A stretch of DNA of 13,946 nt from Ruminococcaceae bacterium UBA6842. Its GTDB lineage: Bacteria > Bacillota > Clostridia > Oscillospirales > Acutalibacteraceae. This document shows positions 1 through 5,730 of this stretch, piece after piece (within the stretch, counting starts at the first letter, position 1; the number at the start of each line of letters is the position of its first letter). The stretch is taken from the NCBI GenBank assembly GCA_002451855.1, contig DKDS01000029.1, positions 1-13,946 of the forward strand. The letters run 5' to 3'. Both the position numbers and the translations under genes were made by a program. The notes under the pieces were generated by a model. The model was not told the DNA's origin and made no database searches. It was given only the letters and a program-made list of their open reading frames with translations.

Positions 1-1995
1 CTTTGTCTGGGCAAAGCCGTTTTCATCGCAAGTGAGAATATCTCGCTCGGTTTCCTTTGCGGCGTCAAAGCTGCCTGCCGCCTTGCGGAACACTTCAAAT
101 GTTGCGCCTGTTTCGGGCGTTTCAATCTGCGTTTCGCCGTTGTCGGTATGCTTGATAATGGCGATATTGCCCTTGATGACCTGTTCGGTCACATCATTTG
201 CGGTAGAGTTAAACTCCACGGTATAAAGCTCTGGCTCTGCACCGACCTTGTGGATTGTTCTGTCAAGCAGATAGCCCTCGGACGGGCTGATTTCTCGAAC
301 AGTCCAATCGTTGCCGCACACATAATACTTCGTTGTAAACTGACCGTTTTTATCGGTGGTGTAGGTGTCAATGAGTTCTTCGCCCTTATAAATGCCGTAG
401 ACCGCACCCGCAAGAGAAGCGTCGCCCTGTGCCGTACCCATTTCTGCATCTGATTTCGTTACGGTCACATTGAATTTTTTGAGAATGTTTGTAAAGCTGC
501 GGCTCGTTACCTTTTCCCATTCGATAGGCGCTGTCTGAGAAGCGGGAATAACATAGCGCACTGCCGTGTCAATTTCCTCTACGGTGTAAGGTGTAGAGCC
601 GCTGATAAGCACATTTTCAAACCGTGCAACACCGTTTGCGTCGGTCACGGCGTATTCATCAACGGGCAGACCGCTTAAAGATGTGCCGTAAAGATGGAAT
701 TTCACTCCTTCCACCAGATTGTCCTCGGAGTTCTTGATAATCTCCAGACTGCCACGCTTCAGCGTATTGCTGAAGGTCACGGTAGAGGTGTGACCGCTTA
801 CGATAGTAATTCTCTGAACGCTCTGCGGCTCATATCGGTCAATCGGCTGTTCTGTGACGGTGTAGACCCCCGGCATCAAAGAAATATCTACCGTGCCGTC
901 TGCTTTGGTCACGACGGTTTGATTTACGCCGTTGCCAGAAATATTGAATTTGATGCCAGATACAACACCGTCCTCAGAGGTCTTTTTGATAAGACCTGTT
1001 CCGTAGGTTTCGGTATCAAGTTTGAAATAGAAATATACAGGGTCGGAAGCTCCCGAAACCATTGTTTGCTTGCCTACGCAGCCCCAAATAAGCATCTCGT
1101 CGCAATCCAGATTTACGGCTTTCTGTGCGGATACCGTAATAGGCGAGGTAATCATCTTGTCGCTCGTAAAGGTGTACTGATTTCCGCTTCTGGACACCTT
1201 AATACCGCTTGCCGAAAGGCTTAGATTGGCGAGGGTGTTGTTTGTGTCGGTAAGAGTCAAGCTGTAATTCTGCTTGTCGGGATTATATTTGAGCGTATAG
1301 GTGTCTGCCTTGTTCTGATTTCTTGCGGCAAAGCTCGGAATGGTGTAGTGACTTGCCATCTGCGACAAAATCCAGTCATAACACTTTTCGGCAGGTCTGC
1401 CCTTTAGGGAATAGCAGTAAGTGTCCGCATCAATACCGTTTGCGCTGTGCAGGTCAGACGGGCTTGTGCGGAGCTGCTGCTGATATTCCCAGATAATCGT
1501 TTGGGTCGCAAACGCATAATCATCTGTGTTCGTACCCGCAACGGGCGAGGATTTTCCCTCGTGCCAACCGTACATCAGAGCCATCATTACGCCGAACTGT
1601 GCTTCGGTAGGCAGCTTGCGAAAATAGGAGCTGTTTTTGCCGTTCTGGGATACATAGCTGTTTCCCGTATTAAAGTCAATACCAGACTCTACGCAGTAAA
1701 CTTGGTGCGTTCCGCTGCTGTCGGTCATCAGGTATTTGCGCTTGGCGTTGCCTGCGCTGATTGTTCTTACAGAGGTGTTACCGTCGCTGTCGTACACGAT
1801 GAACGAATAAGAGGATTTGCTGCGGTAGTATCCTCCGTCAGAGCCGACATAGTAGTCCCCGAATGAGGAAGTGCAGCTAACGCCTTCCTCGCTTGTCCAC
1901 GCAAAGGCGGACATCGGCAATGCCATAACCGCCATAATAAGGCAGAGGACAGCCGCCAGAAGCCGCCTTCCGTTCTTCTTAAACTTTGTTTTCAT
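1..1995 (-). CDS. Secreted thioester-domain/Cna-B repeat surface adhesin, C-terminus off window
   Basis: A cell-surface protein that probably anchors the cell to host or neighbouring-cell surfaces; 665 residues are visible and the C-terminal end, with any LPXTG sortase motif, is beyond the window. A signal peptide spans residues 1-32 (basic KTKFKKNGRR, hydrophobic core, likely cleavage after SAFA). Residues about 95-320 look like a TQXA/thioester domain: Cys101 in YCVESG and Gln165 in ATQTIIWEYQ are the expected partners of an internal thioester that bonds covalently to target amines (family knowledge). Cna-B/SpaA-like beta modules follow at about 326-410, 411-505, 506-605 and 607 onward, each starting with a lysine strand (LIKKTSEDG, LEIIKNSED, VTVTKSD, IAIIKHTD); the first three show a later E (E382, E474, E568) typical of isopeptide bonds. 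The ATG is preceded by AAGAAAGGA about 10 bases away. A terminator lies just upstream, so expression may depend on readthrough. Confidence 0.9.
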   Translation of the reverse strand, partial: MKTKFKKNGRRLLAAVLCLIMAVMALPMSAFAWTSEEGVSCTSSFGDYYVGSDGGYYRSKSSYSFIVYDSDGNTSVRTISAGNAKRKYLMTDSSGTHQVYCVESGIDFNTGNSYVSQNGKNSSYFRKLPTEAQFGVMMALMYGWHEGKSSPVAGTNTDDYAFATQTIIWEYQQQLRTSPSDLHSANGIDADTYCYSLKGRPAEKCYDWILSQMASHYTIPSFAARNQNKADTYTLKYNPDKQNYSLTLTDTNNTLANLSLSASGIKVSRSGNQYTFTSDKMITSPITVSAQKAVNLDCDEMLIWGCVGKQTMVSGASDPVYFYFKLDTETYGTGLIKKTSEDGVVSGIKFNISGNGVNQTVVTKADGTVDISLMPGVYTVTEQPIDRYEPQSVQRITIVSGHTSTVTFSNTLKRGSLEIIKNSEDNLVEGVKFHLYGTSLSGLPVDEYAVTDANGVARFENVLISGSTPYTVEEIDTAVRYVIPASQTAPIEWEKVTSRSFTNILKKFNVTVTKSDAEMGTAQGDASLAGAVYGIYKGEELIDTYTTDKNGQFTTKYYVCGNDWTVREISPSEGYLLDRTIHKVGAEPELYTVEFNSTANDVTEQVIKGNIAIIKHTDNGETQIETPETGATFEVFRKAAGSFDAAKETERDILTCDENGFAQTK

Positions 1996-2028
1996 AGACT
2001 GTTAAACCGTCCTTTCTTGATTTTGGGT

Positions 2029-2062
2029 ATAAAAAATCCCCCTGTTTTTGAAACAGAGGGAT
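2029..2062 (-). terminator. Rho-independent terminator after the lipoprotein gene
   Basis: On the minus strand TCCC-T-CTGTTT, loop CAA, AAACAG-G-GGGA forms a 4+6 bp stem with one mismatch, followed directly by TTTTTT. It sits between the lipoprotein stop (2078) and the adhesin start (1995). The plus strand has no T run after the stem, so it acts for minus-strand transcription only. Confidence 0.8.
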
Positions 2063-2077
2063 AAGCCTTGCTGCCGC

Positions 2078-2752
2078 TTATGCAAAAAGAAAGTAAATCA
2101 GATATTCGCCGTTTCCTCTTGCTTCGCAGCAGATATTAAAATCCGAGATTTCATCAATTCCGTATGCGCTGAGATTTTCAGCGGTATGAAACTTGATATA
2201 GCTTTCAAGGCTCTGCTTTAAGGCTTCGCCTTGATTGCTCCGTGACGCCGTTACGGGATTCCACCAGCTTGCGTTGCTCGGAGTGAGAGAGGTATCCAAA
2301 CGAAGCCCCATTGACTGACCGATGCTGATACAATCCGCCTTTATCGCTTCCATATCAAACTCAAAATCATAGGCTGTCTTTGTGTTCTCGGAAGCGGTTT
2401 GTGTCGGTGTTTCCGCAGGCGGCGGATTATTATTTTCCGTTGTGGGTTTCGTCGCAGGTGTTTCTGCTTCACTCTGCTTGACAGGCTCGGTTTGCTTTAC
2501 CGTTTCGCTCTGAACAGGCTCACGCTCCGTTACCTCTGCGGCAGTTTCAAGCGCTGCACCCGTTTCTGGAGCATTGCGCTCGTTACTTTCCGAGGAAGAA
2601 ACGCTCTTTGTGCTTTCGATTTCGGCAGCAGCTTCGGTTTCCGTCACAAGCTCACTTTCATCATTTCGTGTGGGGGCTGTTGAAACTTCGGAGCAGCCGC
2701 AAAGCAGCATTATCAGCACAAAAAGCGCTGCAAACATTGATTTTTTCATCAT
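2078..2752 (-). CDS. Lipoprotein of unknown function with acidic Thr/Glu/Pro-rich linker
   Basis: A membrane-anchored extracellular protein of 224 residues that I do not recognise by name. The N-terminus is a type II signal peptide: MMKKS, a hydrophobic stretch, then the lipobox LLCGC with lipidated Cys20. Residues about 21-127 are low-complexity and rich in Thr, Glu, Ser and Pro, probably a disordered spacer crossing the cell wall. Residues about 128-224 form a compact domain starting YDFEFDMEAIKAD, with a WW pair in NASWWNPV, a paired Cys in NICCEARG and a hydrophobic tail (YLIYFLFA). There are two tandem ATGs; AGGAGG lies 5 bases from the first (2752) and 8 from the second (2749). The second has the same spacing as the 59-residue gene, so 2749 may be the true start. 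A near-consensus promoter precedes it and a terminator follows, making it a self-contained unit between parB and the adhesin gene. An entry-exclusion or surface role is possible but not shown. Confidence 0.82.
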   Translation of the reverse strand: MMKKSMFAALFVLIMLLCGCSEVSTAPTRNDESELVTETEAAAEIESTKSVSSSESNERNAPETGAALETAAEVTEREPVQSETVKQTEPVKQSEAETPATKPTTENNNPPPAETPTQTASENTKTAYDFEFDMEAIKADCISIGQSMGLRLDTSLTPSNASWWNPVTASRSNQGEALKQSLESYIKFHTAENLSAYGIDEISDFNICCEARGNGEYLIYFLFA

Positions 2753-2773
2753 CTCGACCTCCTTTACGGCTTC

Positions 2774-2802
2774 ATTATACGAAAAACAGCGGAAGCTCTC
2801 AA
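2774..2802 (-). promoter_or_regulatory. Sigma-A type promoter of the lipoprotein gene
   Basis: On the minus strand TTGAGA (2802-2797), a 17-base spacer, then TATAAT (2779-2774). The -10 is perfect and the -35 matches 5 of 6. The start codon is about 22 bases beyond the -10, with AGGAGG at 2758-2763. Confidence 0.75.
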
Positions 2803-2899
2803 AGGTACAAACCGATTTTCGAGATTTTGCAGATATTCTTTTCTCGGATAGTCTTGGCAGTAGTTAGGGGGTGAGGTGTGGAGAGGGGGAAACGCAAAA

Positions 2900-2949
2900 T
2901 GCGGCTATCCACGCAAACAGGCAGACCTTGCCCTCGGTGTGCGGCTATC
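2900..2949. repeat. Two direct copies of TGCGGCTATC flanking the parB stop region
   Basis: TGCGGCTATC occurs at 2900-2909 and 2940-2949, 40 bases apart, in the gap between parB and the lipoprotein promoter. The second copy overlaps the parB stop codon. The GCGGCTA part recurs in the parA leader hairpin. A role as an operator or partition site is possible, but the same ten-mer (reverse complement) also occurs by chance within recN near 13909, which weakens this. Confidence 0.35.
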
Positions 2950-3889
2950 TTTCGTGTGCTTTGTTTCGTTGCAGGTGTCGGTTGTAAAACTCCAACGCCT
3001 TGACAACAAAATCCGTTTCCTGTCCTTTGGGAACGGTTTTCGGAATGAGCTTGGTTATCCGTTCATCACGGAAAGCAGGCTTTTCCTTTTGGTTTGGCTT
3101 TTCTTCCTCCATAATAGATTGGATAACCTCGTCCGTCAGTTTTCCGTCTTGGTTAAACTTCTTCATTTTGATAGCCTGCGCCAATGAGGGAGTAGCGTCG
3201 TTATAGCTCATCGCTTCAAGCAAGGTGTACTGCTGTTCCTCGGCAAGATAGGAAATTTCCACCGCAGGACGGAAAGCGATCTGCTTTTCATCTACCATCT
3301 GGAGAATTTCGGGTACAAGCTCGGTCAAGCGGATAAAACGGTAAATTTGCGGTTGACTATCTCCGCTATTTTTGCTGACCTGCTGTGCCGAGGTTGTTCC
3401 TTTCAACTTATTATCCAATGGAGAAGAAGTTAAATCTGAACGCTGTCCCTGTCTGTTCATCGCTTCAAGCCGCATTTTATAGGCAAAGGCTTTTTCACTC
3501 GGCAGAATAACAGACCTTTGCAGATTGCTTTCCACCATAACGATAATGGCTTCATCACGGGTAAGGTCTTTGACCTCGCATTTGAGGGATTCAAGCCCCG
3601 CAAGCTCACAAGCCCTTTTGCGCCTGTGACCGCTAATAAGCTCATACCGCCCGTCCTCTTTCAAACGCACGGTAGCAGGGGTCATTACGCCGTTCCGCTT
3701 TACGCTCTCGACAAGCTGCTCCATATCCTCGTCCATTAAAACCTTGAACGGATGGTCTGGAAACTCGTCAATCTCCGACAGTGGAATATCCCGTATCTTG
3801 CTTAAAGCTGCTTCCGCACGGCTTTCGTCCGTCTGAAACAGGTCATCGTAAGCGGTCAGCTCGATTTTGGTTTCTCTGTTTCTCGCCAA
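2945..3889 (-). CDS. parB: ParB/RepB/Spo0J-family partition protein
   Basis: A DNA-binding partner of ParA that loads at a centromere-like site to keep the element in the lineage. I start it at a TTG (3887-3889) giving 314 residues (MARNRETKIELTAYDD...), because AAAGGAGGT lies 9 bases upstream; the frame stays open further upstream, but that stretch only shadows the parA 3' end. The ParB/sulfiredoxin-like domain covers about residues 30-125, with ISGHRRKRA (85-93) corresponding to the conserved G-x-RR box that binds CTP in ParB proteins, and ESNLQR (120-125) to the next box. A helix-turn-helix region is expected around 140-235 (QIYRFIRL, FRPAVEISYLAEEQQ). The C-terminal third is rich in Lys and Glu. 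The gene overlaps the end of parA by 47 bases, implying translational coupling. It is somewhat longer than chromosomal Spo0J; family-level identity is secure, gene-specific function is inferred. Confidence 0.92.
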   Translation of the reverse strand: MARNRETKIELTAYDDLFQTDESRAEAALSKIRDIPLSEIDEFPDHPFKVLMDEDMEQLVESVKRNGVMTPATVRLKEDGRYELISGHRRKRACELAGLESLKCEVKDLTRDEAIIVMVESNLQRSVILPSEKAFAYKMRLEAMNRQGQRSDLTSSPLDNKLKGTTSAQQVSKNSGDSQPQIYRFIRLTELVPEILQMVDEKQIAFRPAVEISYLAEEQQYTLLEAMSYNDATPSLAQAIKMKKFNQDGKLTDEVIQSIMEEEKPNQKEKPAFRDERITKLIPKTVPKGQETDFVVKALEFYNRHLQRNKAHER

Positions 3890-4670
3890 GCTCAGCCACC
3901 TCCTTTGAGAACTGTTCATACGCTGCGGCAACCTTGCCGCCTTTGTCGTAGGCGAAAATGCTTTTACCCTCTGCGGTCGCCTCCACCGCACGGATAGAAT
4001 GAGGTATCTCGGTGTCAAACACCTTGATTTTCTGACCGTAGGCACTCTTGACCGTCGCCGTGATTTCTTTTGAAATGTTGGTACGGGGCATAACCATTGT
4101 CATTAAGATACCGTCAATTCTGAGTTTGGGATTGATTTGCCGCTTGACCATTGACACGGAGCGAAGCAACAACTCTAAACCTTTTGCAGAAAGATAGTGG
4201 GGCTGTGTTGGGATAATCACGCTGTCAGCCGCCGCCAATGCGTTAATGGTTATCATACCCAAGCTCGGCATACAGTCAATAAGCACATAATCGTAGTTTT
4301 TCTTAACCTCATTCACATAGGTTTTCAGAACACGCTCACGGCTCATTGCATTGATTAGCCTTACTTCAAAGCCCGATAACTCAATGTTTGACGGAAGCAG
4401 GTCAACGCCCTCGCTGTGAGATAAAATTCCTTGCGAAACATCAAAAGATTTATCGTCTATGATATTCTGCATGATTGTGGAGAGCGTAATGGGTAAATCG
4501 TCTGGTCGGCTGTAACCCAGAGCCATCGTGAGATTTGCCTGTGCATCGGCATCAATCAACAGCACTCTTTTTCCTTGCTTCGCCAGACCCACACCCAGAT
4601 TGACCGCCGTTGTGGTCTTGCCAACACCGCCTTTCTGATTGGTCAGAGCAATCACTTTGCAATTTGACAT
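3843..4670 (-). CDS. parA: ParA/Soj-family partition ATPase
   Basis: A deviant Walker ATPase that moves or positions DNA bound by ParB; here it probably stabilises the integrated or circular element. The protein is 275 residues from the ATG at 4670, chosen because AAAGGAGG lies 8 bases upstream; the longer in-frame extension to 4781 is a low-likelihood leader that runs over hairpins. Visible motifs: NQKGGVGKTTT (deviant Walker A, residues 11-21), LLIDADAQAN (Walker A', 37-46), YVLIDCMPSLG (Walker B, 128-138), and a conserved PTQPHYLSAKGL segment near 155-170. Length and motif order are those of stand-alone ParA without an N-terminal HTH. It overlaps parB by 47 bases. Its leader holds two hairpins, one a terminator, and no convincing promoter, so its transcription may come from the 59-residue gene by readthrough. 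Confidence 0.95.
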   Translation of the reverse strand: MSNCKVIALTNQKGGVGKTTTAVNLGVGLAKQGKRVLLIDADAQANLTMALGYSRPDDLPITLSTIMQNIIDDKSFDVSQGILSHSEGVDLLPSNIELSGFEVRLINAMSRERVLKTYVNEVKKNYDYVLIDCMPSLGMITINALAAADSVIIPTQPHYLSAKGLELLLRSVSMVKRQINPKLRIDGILMTMVMPRTNISKEITATVKSAYGQKIKVFDTEIPHSIRAVEATAEGKSIFAYDKGGKVAAAYEQFSKEVAELGEKQRNQNRADRLR

Positions 4671-4692
4671 AGCTGCGTCCTCCTTTCGCATA

Positions 4693-4727
4693 GATTTAGC
4701 CGCTTTGTCAAGGCGGCTATGTAAATC
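4693..4727 (-). promoter_or_regulatory. Hairpin in the parA leader
   Basis: GATTTA-GCCGC, loop TTTGTCAAG, GCGGC-(TATG)-TAAATC as written on the plus strand: two paired blocks with one four-base bulge. TAGCCGC/GCGGCTA alone gives 7 perfect pairs. It lies 7 bases upstream of the parA ribosome binding site (4679-4686). Its loop contains TTGACA on the minus strand but no matching -10 is found at a good distance. It could be an operator for ParA/ParB autoregulation or an RNA structure affecting translation. Confidence 0.5.
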
Positions 4728-4740
4728 GTACAGAGAACGC

Positions 4741-4778
4741 AAAAAGCCGCTTACTCTTATGGAAAAGAATAAGCGGCT
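4741..4778 (-). terminator. Rho-independent terminator between the 59-residue gene and parA
   Basis: On the minus strand AGCCGCTTA-T-TCTT, loop TTCCAT, AAGA-G-TAAGCGGCT forms 9 bp, one mismatch and 4 more bp, followed by TTTTT then GCG. It lies 15 bases after the stop of the small gene and 70 bases before parA. The arms share AGCCGC with the downstream parA-leader hairpin. Confidence 0.78.
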
Positions 4779-4793
4779 CACTCTTGAATTGCC

Positions 4794-4973
4794 TTAGACA
4801 TATTTGATTTTCATTCTCTTGACGGGCGCATTGGCTACCTTGAAAATGAGTTCGTCAACGCAGTCCGTATATCTGCCTTGCCGTATGAGAGCATTTTTCA
4901 GCTCCACAAGGCTATGTAATATCAGCGTTCTTTCGTGCCTGTCTACATATAGATGAGTGATTTTGTCTTTCAT
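4794..4973 (-). CDS. 59-residue unknown protein, first gene inside the element end
   Basis: I do not recognise this protein. It starts MKDKITHLYVDRHERTLIL and ends with a basic tail, KRMKIKYV. It is hydrophilic with no signal peptide or membrane segment, contains one Cys (in YTDCVDE) and looks mostly helical from about residue 18 to 48 (LHSLVELKNALIRQGRY). The ATG at 4973 is supported by AGGAGG 8 bases upstream, identical for 12 bases to the lipoprotein's ribosome binding region, and by a promoter 24 bases further up. A terminator follows directly. Being the first gene in an element end and ahead of parA/parB, it may be a small regulator or replication/partition accessory protein; this is inference only. 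Confidence 0.75.
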   Translation of the reverse strand: MKDKITHLYVDRHERTLILHSLVELKNALIRQGRYTDCVDELIFKVANAPVKRMKIKYV

Positions 4974-4996
4974 ACGCTCGACCTCCTTGCGTCTAT

Positions 4997-5026
4997 ATTG
5001 TACCGTAGGTTTGTGTTAAGTTCCAA
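4997..5026 (-). promoter_or_regulatory. Promoter of the 59-residue gene
   Basis: Minus strand TTGGAA (5026-5021), 18-base spacer, TACAAT (5002-4997). The -10 matches 5 of 6 and the -35 4 of 6. The start codon is 23 bases beyond the -10. Transcription runs into the element, away from the junction, and may also supply parA-parB by readthrough. Confidence 0.6.
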
Positions 5027-5029
5027 TGT

Positions 5030-5049
5030 GCAATAGGCTTGTCCTATGC
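5030..5049. promoter_or_regulatory. Dyad just upstream of the -35, possible operator
   Basis: GCAATAGG, loop CTTGT, CCTATGC pairs over 7 bases with one bulged A. It ends 4 bases from the -35 hexamer (5021-5026) and overlaps the last codon and stop of the open frame at 5044-5210. There is no T run, so it is not an obvious terminator. Binding by an element regulator or by an integrase accessory factor is possible. Confidence 0.3.
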
Positions 5050-5210
5050 AACATCGGGAACAGCGGCGTAAATATTGATTGTTCTAACGCTGCCACGCTT
5101 AACTATCGTCGGATGCTCGGAGAAGTCCACTTTGTTATTTTCACCGTACTTCAACACCTTGTCCGAGGTTTTTAAGCTATGTACCCAAAGCCCACAAAAC
5201 GCAGAATTTT
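5044..5210 (-). other. Open frame running inward from the junction, no start codon of its own
   Basis: About 55 codons stay open on the minus strand from the junction to a TAG at 5044-5046. The translation is hydrophilic and protein-like in its last 40 residues: SDKVLKYGENNKVDFSEHP, then TIVKRGSVRTINIYAAVPDVA split at its start. There is no ATG inside the element part, no clear Shine-Dalgarno site, and the frame continues into host DNA where it is antisense to cotJC. It could be the 3' end of a gene cut by the element end, a gene completed only when the element circularises, or chance. I do not recognise a family. Confidence 0.3.
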
Positions 5211-5216
5211 GAGCTG

Positions 5217-5665
5217 AATTTGCGCTGTGGAACATTTCCGATGCTTCTCTGGGCACCGAAGAGCTTGCACACATGGAAATGATATGCGCAATGGTTCATC
5301 AGCTTACAAGAAAGCTGACACCCGAGGAAATTAACGCAAGCGGTTTTGCGCCGTACTTTGTAGACCACACAAATGCCGTTTATCAGATTGCGGCTTCGGG
5401 CGCTCCGTGGACGGCGACATATTATCAGTCCAAGGGCGATGTTATAACCGATCTGCACGAGAATTTGGCAGCAGAACAAAAAGCGCGAGTCACATACGAT
5501 AACCTTTTAAGGCTTATTGACGACCCCGATATTACGGAACCGTTAAAATTCCTGCGTGAGCGTGAGGTTGTGCATTATCAGCGCTTCGGCGAGGCGCTGC
5601 GTTTGTCAACAGACAGACTTGACTGCAAGAACTTCTATGCATTCAATCCCGGATTTGATAAATAA
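5217..5665 (+). pseudogene. cotJC: 5'-truncated CotJC-like manganese catalase, interrupted by the element
   Basis: Manganese catalases of the CotJC type are di-manganese ferritin-like proteins linked to the spore coat and split hydrogen peroxide (family knowledge). The surviving part reads FALWNISDAS-LGTEELAHMEMICAM and runs to KNFYAFNPGFDK, about 148 residues. TEELAHME supplies a Glu-x-x-His pair, and AAEQKARVTYD and REREVVHYQRFGEAL supply the second helix pair with Glu and His ligands. Family members are about 180-220 residues, so the N-terminal 50-70 residues, including the first metal-ligand helix, are missing. The frame ends upstream in TGA at 5210-5212, and neither a start codon with a good ribosome binding site nor the usual N-terminus is found in any frame to the left. 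ATG 5273 could restart translation but would drop TEELAH. A terminator follows. The missing part probably lies at the other end of the element. Confidence 0.85.
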
Positions 5666-5674
5666 CTTATATAA

Positions 5675-5717
5675 AAGCAGGCTTCTGTTACCGAATGGCG
5701 GCGGAAGCTGCTTTTTT
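5675..5717 (+). terminator. Terminator after the cotJC remnant
   Basis: AAAGCAG-GCTTC, an 18-base loop, then GAAGC-TGCTTTTTT: 9-10 paired bases with one bulged G, ending in a T run. It separates cotJC from the nusB operon promoter. Confidence 0.8.
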
Positions 5718-5730
5718 ATGCATTTACTGC

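Larger units (their letters stand above)
1..5210. mobile_element. End of a probable integrative conjugative element (Tn916/Tn1549-like), partial
   Basis: All genes here lie on the minus strand: a 59-residue protein, ParA, ParB, a lipoprotein and a Cna-B/thioester surface protein. This set recurs near one end of Tn1549-like conjugative elements of Clostridia (family knowledge). The right boundary is inferred from the sudden start of a truncated cotJC reading frame near 5213-5220, followed by an ordinary host operon. No integrase, excisionase, relaxase, VirD4 or VirB4 gene is visible, because the element continues to the left of the window. A plasmid-derived genomic island would be the main alternative. 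The exact end base cannot be fixed without an empty-site sequence. Confidence 0.72.
4974..5216. other. Terminal non-coding region of the element
   Basis: This stretch between the 59-residue gene and the cotJC remnant holds a ribosome binding site (4982-4987), a promoter (4997-5026), a dyad (5030-5049), an open minus-strand frame without ATG (5044-5210) and the junction. I see no tRNA, transposase or integrase gene in it. Integrase arm-binding repeats would be expected here in Tn916-like elements, but I could not identify them with confidence. Confidence 0.5.

Noticed and set aside
694..1866. Plus-strand frames of 139-176 codons at the left side
   Set aside because: They are antisense to the adhesin gene, whose frame shows signal peptide and domain motifs throughout.
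2866..2892. G-rich tract as a G-quadruplex
   Set aside because: Only two runs of five G, the others are two or fewer, so at best a weak two-layer structure; no further support.
2908..2944. Terminator after parB
   Set aside because: GGCA/TGCC gives only a 4-5 bp stem and the downstream stretch is not U-rich.
3890..4045. Longer ParB with an ATG at 4045 (366 residues)
   Set aside because: The extra 52 residues are an antisense-free but out-of-frame reading of the parA 3' end with a Trp/Arg-rich unnatural composition; a strong ribosome binding site points to TTG 3889.
4671..4781. ParA N-terminal extension to 4781
   Set aside because: It would read through both hairpins and the terminator, has no ribosome binding site, and the ATG at 4670 has AAAGGAGG at ideal spacing just before the Walker A segment.
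5177..5479. Minus-strand 100-codon frame across the junction
   Set aside because: It is the antisense shadow of the cotJC remnant, with no ribosome binding site and Cys/Arg-rich composition.
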